Shown: piece after piece, positions 46,678 to 56,510 of the stretch
How positions within the stretch are numbered: position 1 is the stretch's first letter
Layout: each line of letters starts with the position of its first letter
Source of the DNA: Sphingobacterium griseoflavum
GTDB taxonomy: Bacteria; Bacteroidota; Bacteroidia; Sphingobacteriales; Sphingobacteriaceae
Length of the DNA: 64,000 nucleotides
Assembly (NCBI RefSeq): GCF_014653155.1
Contig: NZ_BNAF01000010.1
Location: 124,001-188,000, forward strand
Direction of reading: 5' to 3'
Program-made: the position numbers and the translations under genes
The notes under the pieces: generated by a model
The model's database searches: none
Seen by the model: only the letters and a program-made list of their open reading frames with translations
What the model was told of the DNA's origin: nothing

Positions 46678-47106
46678 TTACATCTCTACCAATACCTCAG
46701 ATATCTGGTTTCCCTGTTTTGTACGAACTGATTTATACTTTACCTTTTGGTTTAACTGCAACACTTTACCCGCTAAGGTATCGTTGAAATACACCGTTTG
46801 ACTCGTTAAGTTATCACGAATAAATCCGTAATGCCCCTGCTCATTGTAGTACGAAACCTTCCCATGCTGATACTCATCGGTATCGACAGGTCGTTGAAGA
46901 TCTGACTCTTTGAATTCGTATTTCTTTTCCGGCGGGGTATTGGATATATTCCCGAATTCATCGACATAAGCAAACATATCTTCCAATGCTTTACCCTTAT
47001 CGTTGTCCATTTTGTGCATTTCTCGTTTTTCGAGTTTATGCTGTCGTTTCAGCTGTTGCTTTTTTACGCGTTCTTTCTTGTTAAATGTAATTTGGCTTTT
47101 TCCCAT
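46678..47106 (-). CDS. Cold-shock-domain protein with basic N-terminal extension
   Basis: A 142-residue protein. The N-terminal 35 residues are strongly basic and coiled (KKERVKKQQLKRQHKLEKREMHK), probably RNA-binding. The acidic middle precedes a C-terminal cold-shock domain (about 78-142) that starts HGKVSYYNEQGHYGFIRD, an RNP1-like motif in which F-x-F is partly replaced. Classic CspA is only about 70 residues, so this is the extended type found in Bacteroidota. It probably binds RNA or assists translation. A perfect TAnnTTTG promoter lies 97 bases upstream, giving a leader of about 90 bases. Confidence 0.83.
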   Translation of the reverse strand: MGKSQITFNKKERVKKQQLKRQHKLEKREMHKMDNDKGKALEDMFAYVDEFGNISNTPPEKKYEFKESDLQRPVDTDEYQHGKVSYYNEQGHYGFIRDNLTSQTVYFNDTLAGKVLQLNQKVKYKSVRTKQGNQISEVLVEM

Positions 47107-47415
47107 TCAGTGATATTAAAATTAAAAGATAATCCATGTCTCGCAAGACACCTAGTTTCCATGCTAATGAAGCAAAGCAGGTTGTTAAGTGAGGTATAAC
47201 GACAAATGTAGCAAAATTTAATTGACTTTGCAAGTCAGAGATCACCCCGCTTTTACTTCAAGCAAGCTTTTTAGTATCGGAATCTTTTAATATACCGCCA
47301 AGTAGGCAATGATCAAATCCCTTCTGCTTCCAGCGATTGATTACGAGAAACTTGTAAACTGAACGGGGCTGCTGGCGATGCTAGCGCAGTTTAGTTCATT
47401 AGTCTGCTGCTAGCT
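47107..47415. other. 309-base intergenic region with cold-shock gene promoter and leader
   Basis: Contains the cold-shock gene promoter (47203-47210, minus) and its leader. The leader includes a small hairpin, GTCT/AGAC around 47139-47150. I see no frame. Confidence 0.55.
47203..47210 (-). promoter_or_regulatory. -7 box of the cold-shock-domain gene
   Basis: On the minus strand TACATTTG, with TTG exactly 20 bases further upstream: the best full match to the Bacteroidota promoter (TTG-N19-21-TAnnTTTG) in the window. Confidence 0.7.
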
Positions 47416-48699
47416 TTAAACCACAGGCAACTTAAACCCGTTATGATAAGTTGCTTGTAAATATCTATTCGCTTCTTTATCGCTAAATTGCCTTTTCTTA
47501 TGGTCCCAGAACAACTTTTTGCCGGTCCGATAAGCGATATTCCCCATCTGCGAAAAAATTGCAATATGAGCACCTGCTTCGATAGGGGCATGAAGATGGC
47601 CCTTATCCTGTCGTTCTATAGCTTCTACAAAATTGAGCATATGCTTTTCCAGTCCATTGTCTACCGATCGTTGCAGAGCAACAGCATCCATCCGGCCCTT
47701 TTCTGGAATAACCTCCCAACCTTCGCGGTTGACGACAAGTGTTCCATTGTTTCCAATAAAGGCGACACCATGGTTTTTATTATAAGGCCCTAAATCTATA
47801 CCATTAGCGTGCTCCCATTGGATATTGAAGCCTTCAAACTCGAAAACAGTCGTCAATGTATCCGGTGTTTGCGCTGCATCCTCTGGATAAGCAAACTTAC
47901 CCCCAGCGGCCATAACGGATTTGGGGTCCGACACTTTCATGCCCATTAATGCGTAATCCAACATATGTACCCCCCAGTCTGTCATCAATCCGCCGGCATA
48001 GTCCCAGAACCAGCGAAATTCGAAGTGGAATCTATTGGGATTGAAAGAGCGTTTCGGCGCTGGCCCCAGCCATTTATCGTAGTGTACGCCCGCTGGAACA
48101 GCTTCATCCGGCTTGACAGGAATACTCTTCATCCAACCTTGGTAAGCCCAAGCTTTTACCAGACGTATTTTCCCCAACTTGCCGCTATGAACGAACGAGA
48201 TGGCATCTTTAAAATGCTGTTGGCTACGCTGCCACTGCCCTACCTGCACCATCGTATTGCTTTTTGCTGCGGCAGCTTGCATCAGCTCACACTCTTTTAT
48301 CGAATTGCCAATAGGCTTTTCTACATATACATGCTTACCGGCTTGCACGGCTTCAACCATTTGCAAGCAGTGCCAATGATCGGGAGTAGCGACAATCACG
48401 GCGTCGACCACGTCTGATCGAAGGAGTTCCTTATAGTCGATAAAGCGCTTGACATTGATCTTTTTTTCGGCTAGTTCCTGGATGCGCTTGTCCAACACCC
48501 GTTCATCAACATCACATAGGGCGGTACATTGAACGCCTTTTTGCTTGAGTATGGCGTTCAAATTGGACCAGCCCATTCCATTTACACCGATCAAGCCCAC
48601 CCGAAGCGGCTTATCGGCACGGGTGAACGCGTGCGATTTGAGAAAAACGCTGGACGCAGCCAATAATGTGGCTTGTCGAATAAAATCCTTTCTTTTCAT
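47416..48699 (-). CDS. Gfo/Idh/MocA-family oxidoreductase with signal-like N-terminus
   Basis: A 427-residue NAD(P)-binding dehydrogenase, larger than the 45.5-kb one. The first 25 residues (MKRKDFIRQATLLAASSVFLKSHA) resemble an export signal, possibly Tat-like although the strict RR pair is missing. The Rossmann loop is GLIGVNGMGWSN (about 34-45), then IVATPDHWHCLQMVEAVQAGKHVYVEKP. Conserved FRWFWDYAGGLMTDWGVHMLDYALMGMK precedes the C-terminal domain. Its downstream neighbour at 48734 is a close paralogue lacking the leader. In this family the enzymes often oxidise sugars or cleave glycosides; the substrate is unknown here. Confidence 0.88.
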   Translation of the reverse strand: MKRKDFIRQATLLAASSVFLKSHAFTRADKPLRVGLIGVNGMGWSNLNAILKQKGVQCTALCDVDERVLDKRIQELAEKKINVKRFIDYKELLRSDVVDAVIVATPDHWHCLQMVEAVQAGKHVYVEKPIGNSIKECELMQAAAAKSNTMVQVGQWQRSQQHFKDAISFVHSGKLGKIRLVKAWAYQGWMKSIPVKPDEAVPAGVHYDKWLGPAPKRSFNPNRFHFEFRWFWDYAGGLMTDWGVHMLDYALMGMKVSDPKSVMAAGGKFAYPEDAAQTPDTLTTVFEFEGFNIQWEHANGIDLGPYNKNHGVAFIGNNGTLVVNREGWEVIPEKGRMDAVALQRSVDNGLEKHMLNFVEAIERQDKGHLHAPIEAGAHIAIFSQMGNIAYRTGKKLFWDHKKRQFSDKEANRYLQATYHNGFKLPVV

Positions 48700-48733
48700 T
48701 TGTTAGGTTTAAGATGTTTTTAGCTCTACAAGA

Positions 48734-49951
48734 TTATAGTTTCGGGAATTTATACCCATTATGATAGGACGCAGCGAGAAGATTATTGGCAGCTTTCTCA
48801 GAAAAGCGGCCTTTCTTCTCGTTCCAGATCAACTTTTGGCCGGTGCGGTACGCAATATTCCCCATATGGGAAAGTTTGGCAATATGCGCGGCTTCCGCTA
48901 CAGGTGCTCGGATTATTTCGGGCGCGCGTCGTCGAACGGCATCAACAAAATTAAGCATATGCAACGCTAGCCCATCATCTTCACGCGGATGGAGTGGCAC
49001 CGAAGCCATCCTATCTTTTTCCGCTATCACTTCCCAGCCTCCCCTATCCAAAACAAGTGTCCCCATATCGCCAATGAATGCAATTCCGTGCTCGCGACCG
49101 TATGGGCCGTTGCTAATGCTCGTTGCATGCTCCCATACGATGTTGAAGCCATCAAATTCGTAGACGGCAGTTAATGTATCCGGCGTATCGCCTGCGTCTT
49201 CGGGATAGGCAAACTTTCCGCCGGTTGCCATCACAGACTTTGGTACGGAAGCCTTCATCCCCAGCAGCGCATAATCCAGCAAATGAACGCCCCAGTCCGT
49301 CATCAAACCACCTGCGTAATCCCAATACCACCGAAAATCATAATGGAAGCGATTGGGATTGAAGGAGTGACGTTCGGCTGGCCCCTGCCAAAGGAGGTAA
49401 TCCACGCCAGCTGGCACCGGGCCGTCCGGCTTTTCTGGAACACGCTGCTTCCAGCCTAGATATGCCCACGCCTTTACCGTCCTTATTTTACCCAATTTAC
49501 CGGAATGTACAAAGGATACCGCATCTTGAAAATGTCGTTGGCTACGCTGCCATTGACCTACTTGAACAATCCGGTCCGAATTGTTTGCGGCCCTGACTAA
49601 AGCATCGCACTCCAAAATGGAATTGGCCAATGGCTTTTCGACGTACACATCTTTTCCGGCTTTGATCGCCGCGATGGCCTGCAGGCAATGCCAGTGGTCA
49701 GGCGTCGCGATAATGACCACATCCACCTCCGCATCTGCTAGCAGTTCGTTAAAATCCTTGTACTGTTTTGGCTGCATACCTCTCTCTGCAAGTTGCTTGC
49801 TGCGCTGCTCCAAAACCGTATCATCGATATCACAGATGGCAGTACAACGTACGGAATCCACCTTCAAAATAGCTTCTAAATTATGCCATCCCATACCTTT
49901 TATTCCTATCGCACCTACTCGTACTTCAGCAGAAAAATTATTAAACTCCAT
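48734..49951 (-). CDS. Gfo/Idh/MocA-family oxidoreductase, leaderless paralogue
   Basis: A 405-residue paralogue of the next gene, co-linear over almost its whole length: VRVGAIGIKGMGWHNLEAILK, IIATPDHWHCLQAIAAIKAGKDVYVEKP, FRWYWDYAGGLMTDWGVHLLDYALLGMK and the shared C-terminus YHNGYKFPKL/YHNGFKLPVV. The clear difference is the missing signal-like N-terminus, so the pair likely acts in different compartments. It is the upstream gene of the two, with 34 bases between them, and likely co-transcribed. Confidence 0.87.
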   Translation of the reverse strand: MEFNNFSAEVRVGAIGIKGMGWHNLEAILKVDSVRCTAICDIDDTVLEQRSKQLAERGMQPKQYKDFNELLADAEVDVVIIATPDHWHCLQAIAAIKAGKDVYVEKPLANSILECDALVRAANNSDRIVQVGQWQRSQRHFQDAVSFVHSGKLGKIRTVKAWAYLGWKQRVPEKPDGPVPAGVDYLLWQGPAERHSFNPNRFHYDFRWYWDYAGGLMTDWGVHLLDYALLGMKASVPKSVMATGGKFAYPEDAGDTPDTLTAVYEFDGFNIVWEHATSISNGPYGREHGIAFIGDMGTLVLDRGGWEVIAEKDRMASVPLHPREDDGLALHMLNFVDAVRRRAPEIIRAPVAEAAHIAKLSHMGNIAYRTGQKLIWNEKKGRFSEKAANNLLAASYHNGYKFPKL

Positions 49952-50096
49952 TATTGTCGATGGTTTACAGATTAGTCTAGCCTAAGATAGCGATTTTTTT
50001 AAAAGCAGAAAAGTAAAGCTGGGGTCAATATCGGGATTGTTACGCATCAAATGTTTTCATTTTTTTGTATTTTTAAGCTTCTTGATCCACGATGTT

Positions 50097-50657
50097 ATGA
50101 AATTATTCATTAAAAATATGGTTTGCGATCGCTGCAAGATGGCGGTAAGATCCGAATTGGAAAACGTTGGCCTTACGCCTCTGAATATCCAACTCGGGGA
50201 AATAGACATCAAGGAATCACAAATAGACGATCACATCCAACTTCTTGAACAGCGTTTGATAGCGTTGGGCTTCGAACTGTTACAAGATCAAAAAATTCGT
50301 CTTGTCGAGCAGATTAAGTCTGCGTTGCGACATTTCGTACGTCAAGAGAAAACGGACACGCCACCGAATATTTCTTCCTATCTGGCTGCATATCTTAAAA
50401 AAGACTACGCCAGCCTTAGCCATCTCTTTAGCCAAAGCGAACACACCACCATAGAAAGCTACTTTATCAAACAGAAGATTGAGCGCGTCAAGGAACTGCT
50501 TGCCTATGGAGAATTAAATCTGAACGAAATTGCCTATAAGCTACATTACAGTAGTGTTGCCCACCTTAGCAATCAGTTCAAAAAGATTACGGGATTGAGC
50601 CCCACCGCTTATAAAAAATCTGCCAGCTACGAACGCACCGAACTGGACAAAGTTTAG
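50097..50657 (+). CDS. AraC-family regulator with N-terminal metal-binding (HMA-like) module
   Basis: A 186-residue regulator. The N-terminus (MKLFIKNMVCDRCKMAV) has a CxxC at residues 10 and 13, as in heavy-metal-associated domains, followed by a short beta/alpha pattern to about residue 70. The C-terminal half (about 105-180) is a single AraC-type HTH: SYFIKQKIERVKELLAYGELNLNEIAYKLHYSS, then AHLSNQFKKITGLSPTAYKK. A CxxC sensor directly joined to the DNA-binding domain, upstream of a copper ATPase, suggests a Cu(I)-responsive activator; that is inference. I start at 50097 since the extension to 50037 is hydrophobic and unrelated. Confidence 0.82.
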   Translation: MKLFIKNMVCDRCKMAVRSELENVGLTPLNIQLGEIDIKESQIDDHIQLLEQRLIALGFELLQDQKIRLVEQIKSALRHFVRQEKTDTPPNISSYLAAYLKKDYASLSHLFSQSEHTTIESYFIKQKIERVKELLAYGELNLNEIAYKLHYSSVAHLSNQFKKITGLSPTAYKKSASYERTELDKV

Positions 50658-50768
50658 CGCCAAGCCATTCCGTCGCTCGGTGTAATTCTGCAAATCATTT
50701 CAAAAATTGTGTAACCCGATCTTCTGTTTAAATGCAGAACTTTGCAGGGTAACAAGACGGCAAGACAT

Positions 50769-51428
50769 ATGGCAACTAAAGAAGAGTTAGTGCAGTTAGC
50801 TGCACAGTTGGCTCATCCATCAGGAAATATTGGAGTAGAGCTTTCCATCATAATGGATCGGACGAATAGCAACATGACAAAACAAGCCATAGAGGCGCTC
50901 AACCTCCAAGCGGGGCAGCGGATTCTCGAGCTTGGACACGGCAATGCGGGACATGTCTCATGGTTATTGGAGAAACATCCTGACGTCACCTACGTTGGAC
51001 TTGACATCTCGGAAACCATGCACAGAGAGGCAATAAACAACAATTTAGACGCCATAGCTGCCAAGAAAGCTAGCTTTTATCTCTACGACGGTATAGATCT
51101 GCCTGCAAGCATCCAACAGGTTGACGCGATTTTTTTTGTAAACACCATCTATTTTATAAAAGAACCTGCTTGGTTTATCGAACAATTGGCTAGCCTACTA
51201 CGACCCCATGGTAAACTGGCCATTACCTTAGCCAGTCGTAAATTTATGGAAACACTACCATTTACGGCTTTTGGTTTTCGGCTATATGATGAAGCGGAAC
51301 TTTGTCGGTTAGCCGGCAACAAACTACTGCAGTTTGTATATCGTCTTGCTGATAAAGAGCAAATTTCCAATAAAGCAGGGGATCTTGTGGAACGGGAGTA
51401 CCTCACACTTTTATGGAAAAAAATTTAA
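50769..51428 (+). CDS. Class I SAM-dependent methyltransferase
   Basis: A 219-residue cytoplasmic methyltransferase. The SAM loop RILELGHGNAGHV (51-63) and the acidic GLDIS (about 77-81) fit the class I Rossmann fold; IFFVNTIYFI marks strand 4. The acceptor cannot be deduced. It lies 111 bases after the AraC regulator and 12 bases before copA, so it is the first gene of the copA transcript. A methyltransferase in a copper-resistance unit is unexpected; it may modify a metabolite or a metal(loid). ATG 50769 is preferred over an upstream TTG. Confidence 0.8.
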   Translation: MATKEELVQLAAQLAHPSGNIGVELSIIMDRTNSNMTKQAIEALNLQAGQRILELGHGNAGHVSWLLEKHPDVTYVGLDISETMHREAINNNLDAIAAKKASFYLYDGIDLPASIQQVDAIFFVNTIYFIKEPAWFIEQLASLLRPHGKLAITLASRKFMETLPFTAFGFRLYDEAELCRLAGNKLLQFVYRLADKEQISNKAGDLVEREYLTLLWKKI

Positions 51429-51440
51429 ACCAGACAGCAC

Positions 51441-54086
51441 ATGAACAAACAATACAGGATTACAGGCATGACCTGTAGCGGCTGCCAGGCCGCCGTGCAG
51501 CGCAAGCTGAACGAACTCGATGGAATACAGGCTACAGTCGCACTTGACAGCGGTCTAGTCGACGTGGTGAGCGAAAAGCTCTATAGCCTTTCAGATCTGC
51601 AGCGGCAGCTCGCTCCGCTGGGGCATTATGACATCCATGATGTCCACGCGCCTATTGAAAAAAGCACCAAGGCGTTGGAAGATTCGCCTAGTGGCAAATA
51701 TATCTGTCCGATGCATTGCGAAGGACATGATAAGACCTATCCAGCGAAGGGACGCTGTCCAGTCTGTCATATGTATCTCGCCCCCGTAGAATCCATCAAA
51801 AGCAAGTCTAGTGTTCCCGACACTACAGACAAATTGTCTATTGCAACAGCATCTAACGCAGGTAAATATTACTGTCCAATGATGTGCGAAGGTGACAAAG
51901 TATATCCCAAAGCGGGTTCCTGTCCAGTTTGCGGAATGAACTTGGAAAAGATCCCTCAATTAACCGTACAGTTGGAATATCGCTGCCCCATGCATGGGGA
52001 TATACGACAAGACCATCCCGGAAGTTGCCCTATATGCGGTATGGAGCTTGTGGCGAGCGCTATTGAAGAAGGTGATGATCCTGTCTACCAGTCCTTACGC
52101 GAGAAGCTACGATTGAGCATAGTGTTTACTATTCCTGTTTTTATAATGGCTATGGGCGATATGCTGCCCGGATCGCCCGTCAGCGTTTGGATTCCGCCAC
52201 ATATCAATGGCTGGATACAGTTTATTTTGACGCTCCCCGTGGTTTTCTATACCTGTTGGATGTTTTTTGAACGAGCATGGACTTCTTTTCGATCGCGGAA
52301 GCTAAACATGTTCAGTTTGATCGGTCTGGGCGCCGGTTCAGCATTTCTCTACAGCTTATTCGCATTGTTTTTTCCGGATCTTTTGCCTCAGGATCATACC
52401 ACCGAACATGCTGTTCCGCTCTACTTTGAATCGGTATGCGTGATCCTCACGCTTGTTTTATTGGGTCAATTGATGGAAGCTAAAGCCCATGCAAAGACGA
52501 ACAGCGCTCTTAAAGAGCTCATTAAACTATCTCCTCATGAGGCCACACGCATAGTGGGCGAAAACGAAGAACGAATAGGGGTATCGGAGATCCGCAAAGG
52601 AGACCTATTGCGTGTTCGTCCCGGTGATAAAGTGCCGATCGATGGTGAAATCACCGATGGAGGAAGCAGTATCGACGAGTCTATGGTGACCGGTGAACCG
52701 CTTGCGGTTGAAAAGTCTATAGGCGACCCAGTTATTGGCGGAACCATGAATGGCAATCAAGCATTCCTTATGAAAGCTACGCGACTAGGAGAAGAAACCA
52801 TGCTTGCACAGATCATACAACTGGTGAACGAAGCGAGTCGTAGCCAGGCACCCATCCAAAAACGCAGTGATCGCATATCGTGCATATTTGTGCCGATTGT
52901 AATTGCCATAGCAATCCTTACCTTTATTGTTTGGTTTTTGGTAGGCGATGTGGATCGATTCGCATTTGCTTTCAGCAATATGATCACCGTGCTCATTGTG
53001 GCTTGCCCCTGTGCGCTGGGCTTAGCCACGCCGATGTCCGTCATGGTGGGAATCGGAAAAGGGGCCAAAAACGGCATATTGATAAAGAATGCGGAATCTT
53101 TTGAGCGCCTGCAGCAGGTAGACACGTTGATTGTCGATAAAACCGGAACATTGACCGGAGGGAAACCACAGGTAGCAATCGTCCGTACATTCGACGCAGG
53201 CAAATTCAAAGATGATGATATCCTGCAGGTTGCCGCCTCCATTAATAAAAGTAGCTCGCACCCATTGGCCGATGCCATGCTCCGGCAAGCAAAAGCCCAA
53301 GCTTTACAGCTACTCGATGTTATCCAGTTTGAAAACATCCCAGGTCAGGGTGTGTCAGGAAAAATATTTCATATGCAAGTCATTCTTGGCAATAAAAAAA
53401 TGCTCAACGAGCGCAAAATAACAATAACGGAAGAACAGGAACGGGAAATTTTGGCGATAGAGGATCAAGGCAACAGCGTCTCATTATTGGCTGTAGACAA
53501 ATCTTGCGTAGGTATCATCGCCGTGAAGGATGAGATCAAGCCTACCAGCGCGGAGGCAGTTGCTGAGCTGCAGAACCTGAATATAGATGTGCAGATGTTC
53601 ACGGGTGACAATGAACAAACGGCTAGGCTTGTTGCAAAACAAACTCGGATTGAAACGGTATACGCCCGTATGCTACCAGGCGACAAACTGGATGAAATAA
53701 AGTTCCTGCAACAACAGGGCAAAGTAGTAGCCATGGCCGGTGACGGCATAAACGATGCACCAGCATTGACACAGGCAGACATCGGCATTGCTATGGGCAC
53801 GGGTACCGATATCGCGATACACAGTGCAGAAGTAACTTTAGTGAAAGGTGATTTAAAAGGTGTGAGCAAAGCAATTCGATTAAGCCATCAAATGATTCGG
53901 AATGTCAAACAAAACCTTGCATTCGCCTTTTTATACAATGTAATCGGAATACCTGTCGCAGCCGGGGTCCTCTACCCTTCATTCGGTATATTGATGTCAC
54001 CCATGCTTGCAGCTACCGCTATGAGCTTGAGCTCGGTATCTGTTATCCTCAATGCGTGGAGGCTTAATGCAGGCCGGCTAAACTAG
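51441..54086 (+). CDS. copA: Cu(I)-exporting P1B-type ATPase
   Basis: An 881-residue inner-membrane pump. The N-terminal HMA domain has MTCSGC (C12, C15). Then come three short heavy-metal-binding modules, each CPM...CP(V/I)C-(G/H)M, at about 87-113, 143-168 and 180-203. The first two carry an extra C in MHCEG/MMCEG. The transmembrane part has eight helices with the CPC motif at 522-524, phosphorylated D566 in DKTGTLTGG, the SSSHP loop and [23 protein letters not shown] in helix 6 and the late NxxxYN-MSxxS helices indicate Cu(I)/Ag(I) transport. It probably exports copper to the periplasm under control of the AraC-type gene upstream. Confidence 0.93.
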   Translation: MNKQYRITGMTCSGCQAAVQRKLNELDGIQATVALDSGLVDVVSEKLYSLSDLQRQLAPLGHYDIHDVHAPIEKSTKALEDSPSGKYICPMHCEGHDKTYPAKGRCPVCHMYLAPVESIKSKSSVPDTTDKLSIATASNAGKYYCPMMCEGDKVYPKAGSCPVCGMNLEKIPQLTVQLEYRCPMHGDIRQDHPGSCPICGMELVASAIEEGDDPVYQSLREKLRLSIVFTIPVFIMAMGDMLPGSPVSVWIPPHINGWIQFILTLPVVFYTCWMFFERAWTSFRSRKLNMFSLIGLGAGSAFLYSLFALFFPDLLPQDHTTEHAVPLYFESVCVILTLVLLGQLMEAKAHAKTNSALKELIKLSPHEATRIVGENEERIGVSEIRKGDLLRVRPGDKVPIDGEITDGGSSIDESMVTGEPLAVEKSIGDPVIGGTMNGNQAFLMKATRLGEETMLAQIIQLVNEASRSQAPIQKRSDRISCIFVPIVIAIAILTFIVWFLVGDVDRFAFAFSNMITVLIVACPCALGLATPMSVMVGIGKGAKNGILIKNAESFERLQQVDTLIVDKTGTLTGGKPQVAIVRTFDAGKFKDDDILQVAASINKSSSHPLADAMLRQAKAQALQLLDVIQFENIPGQGVSGKIFHMQVILGNKKMLNERKITITEEQEREILAIEDQGNSVSLLAVDKSCVGIIAVKDEIKPTSAEAVAELQNLNIDVQMFTGDNEQTARLVAKQTRIETVYARMLPGDKLDEIKFLQQQGKVVAMAGDGINDAPALTQADIGIAMGTGTDIAIHSAEVTLVKGDLKGVSKAIRLSHQMIRNVKQNLAFAFLYNVIGIPVAAGVLYPSFGILMSPMLAATAMSLSSVSVILNAWRLNAGRLN

Positions 54087-54103
54087 TTCTAAGATCAAAA
54101 AAA

Positions 54104-54133
54104 AGCGGACATTGTTGCTCTACAATGTCCGCT
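54104..54133. terminator. Bidirectional terminator between copA and the GH92 gene
   Basis: AGCGGACATTGT (54104-54115) pairs perfectly with ACAATGTCCGCT (54122-54133) across a six-base loop. A-runs lie before and T-runs after it, so it works on both strands, 17 bases from the copA stop and 10 from the GH92 stop. Confidence 0.92.
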
Positions 54134-54143
54134 TTTTTATTAG

Positions 54144-56438
54144 CTACTTATCATCTTTGCTTAACGAGAATGGAAGATCATCTTTGTTTATTCCACGCTT
54201 TTTATTCGGTTCAGCCTGCATGTCGAAATTTAAGGTAGCACCCTTAAGAAGTTCGCTGTGTTTGATATAATTTTTAGTGTAATGCTTTCCATTCCACTTC
54301 AACGCATTCACATAACGGTTAACATCCGAGTTTTTTGCGGCGTTAATAGCGACTGTCTTTCCGTTGGCCAAATGTAGCGTTGCCTTTTTGAAAAGCGGCG
54401 CGCCAAGAATATATTCGTCGGTGGCTGGTGTCACCGGGTAAAAACCTAATGCCGAAAAAACATACCATGCCGATGTCTGTCCATTATCCTCATCGCCGCA
54501 ATAACCATCGGGGTAGGGAGAGTACATACGTTTCATCGTTTCACGAACCCAATACTGTGCTTTCCACGGTGCACCAACATGATTGTACAAATAGATCATG
54601 TGCTGAATCGGCTGATTTCCATGCGCATATTGCCCCATGTTTGCTATTTGCATTTCGCGAATTTCATGTATGGGGAAACCGTAGTACGAGTCATCAAAAA
54701 TCGGTGGCAGACTAAATACAGAGTCTAATTTAATTTCCATCGCTTTGTGCCCACCCATTAATTTGGCCAAGCCGTCTACATCCTGAAATACCGACCAGGT
54801 ATAATGCCAACTGTTTCCTTCCGTAAATGCATCTCCCCATTTGAATGGATTGAATGGTGATTGGAACTGACCATCCTTATTTTTACCGCGCATTAATCCT
54901 GTCGTCGGATCAAACAGCTTTTGATAATTATATGCACGTGTCTTATAATAGTTTAAATCCGCATCAGGTTTGTTGAGTGATTTAGCCAATTGGTAAATAG
55001 CAAAGTCATCGTAGGCATATTCCAACGTGCGTGCGGCGTTCTCATTGATATCGACATCATAGGGAACGTAGCCCAGTTCTTTATAATAAGAAGCCCCGGC
55101 CCTTCCTACGGCCGGCAACGGGCCGGCATGATCTGCACCATGCTTCACCGCTTCATAAAGCACTTCGATATCCTTCGATCGTATGCCTTTGACCCATGCA
55201 TCGGCAACCACAGATGCCGAATTATTGCCCACCATAACGTTCCTTAAACCAGGGCTTGCCCATTCGGGCAGCCAGCCACTTTCTCGGTAAGCATTTGCCA
55301 AACCATCCTGCATCTTCTCGCTTATCTCCGGATACATCAAGTGCAAGAAAGGAAATAAGCTGCGGAATGTGTCCCAGAAACCGGTGTCGGTAAACATATA
55401 TCCCGGCAAGACCTGCCCATTGTATGGGGAATAATGTACAACCTGCCCACTGGCGTCTATTTCATAAAACATTCGCGGAAACAACAACGAACGATACAAG
55501 CAGGAATAAAAGGTCCGCATATCGTCAACCGAACCGCCTTCAATTTCAATCTTTTTCAGTTCGTTATTCCACGTCTGTTCGCCTTTTGCAATTCGCTCAT
55601 CGAATGATATACCGTCAAGCTCCTTCAGGTTTAATACTGCTTGCTCTTCCGAAATGAAAGAAGAAGCAGCTTTCAGCAGCACTTGATCACCCGCGTTGGC
55701 CAATTGAAACCCCACCAACGCTCCCACATGATCTGCCTTTACCAAATAGCGTCCATCGGTCAAAACGGAATCCGCAAATGTCGCTACGTTTGCAAAAGGA
55801 CGGTCAAATTCTAGCACGAAATAATTCTTGAAATTATCCGGAACGCCGCCACTATTTTTCGTAGAATAGCCGACTATACGCTGCTCCCGCGGCAAAACTT
55901 CTACATAAGACCCCTTATCAAAAGCATCTAGAAGGATGTACCCTTCATTTGTTTTGGGAAAAGTAAAGCGGAAATATGCTGCGCGCTCGGTTGGTGTGAT
56001 TTCCGTTTTCACATCATAATCTGCTAAATAAACCGAATAATAATGCGGCTTCGCTATCTCTGCCTTGTGGGAGAAATAGCTCGCGCGTTTTTCCTCGTCA
56101 AAGGTCTTTTTGCCGACCATCGGCATGATAGCAAACTGTCCATAGTCGTTCATCCATGGAGACGGCTGATGGGTTTGCTTAAATCCACGAATTTTTTCGG
56201 CCGTATACATATACATCCATCCGTCTCCCATCTTTCCGGTTTGCGGACTCCAAAAATTCATACCCCAAGGCATCGCTATGGCAGGATAGGTATTGCCCGT
56301 GGAAAGAGAATAGGTTGACTGGGTTCCCACCAAGGTACTTACTAAATCAATAGGCTTTTCAATCTTACCAACAGTTTGGCCGTAACCGATTGAAACCACC
56401 GTACTCAGTATGATCGTCTTTAAAAATCTAAACTTCAT
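54144..56438 (-). CDS. Glycoside hydrolase family 92 alpha-mannosidase
   Basis: A 764-residue exported exo-acting alpha-mannosidase. A signal peptide (about 1-20) is followed by the N-terminal beta-sandwich with PAIAMPWGMNFWSPQTGKMGDGWMY and GFKQTHQPSPWMNDYG. The (alpha/alpha)6 catalytic domain has HGNQPIQHMIYLYN and the calcium/acid region YCGDEDNGQTSAWYVFSALG (about 642-661). GH92 enzymes need Ca2+ and act on alpha-mannose in eukaryotic N-glycans, yeast mannan or similar. No SusC/SusD pair lies beside it, so it is not in a classical polysaccharide-utilisation locus. It is monocistronic. Confidence 0.95.
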   Translation of the reverse strand: MKFRFLKTIILSTVVSIGYGQTVGKIEKPIDLVSTLVGTQSTYSLSTGNTYPAIAMPWGMNFWSPQTGKMGDGWMYMYTAEKIRGFKQTHQPSPWMNDYGQFAIMPMVGKKTFDEEKRASYFSHKAEIAKPHYYSVYLADYDVKTEITPTERAAYFRFTFPKTNEGYILLDAFDKGSYVEVLPREQRIVGYSTKNSGGVPDNFKNYFVLEFDRPFANVATFADSVLTDGRYLVKADHVGALVGFQLANAGDQVLLKAASSFISEEQAVLNLKELDGISFDERIAKGEQTWNNELKKIEIEGGSVDDMRTFYSCLYRSLLFPRMFYEIDASGQVVHYSPYNGQVLPGYMFTDTGFWDTFRSLFPFLHLMYPEISEKMQDGLANAYRESGWLPEWASPGLRNVMVGNNSASVVADAWVKGIRSKDIEVLYEAVKHGADHAGPLPAVGRAGASYYKELGYVPYDVDINENAARTLEYAYDDFAIYQLAKSLNKPDADLNYYKTRAYNYQKLFDPTTGLMRGKNKDGQFQSPFNPFKWGDAFTEGNSWHYTWSVFQDVDGLAKLMGGHKAMEIKLDSVFSLPPIFDDSYYGFPIHEIREMQIANMGQYAHGNQPIQHMIYLYNHVGAPWKAQYWVRETMKRMYSPYPDGYCGDEDNGQTSAWYVFSALGFYPVTPATDEYILGAPLFKKATLHLANGKTVAINAAKNSDVNRYVNALKWNGKHYTKNYIKHSELLKGATLNFDMQAEPNKKRGINKDDLPFSLSKDDK

Positions 56439-56510
56439 AGAACTATAGGCTTTTTTTTCTAAAAATAGGAATTCCGGTGCAGAAAACCATAGCTAAAAGT
56501 ATTTAGCATT

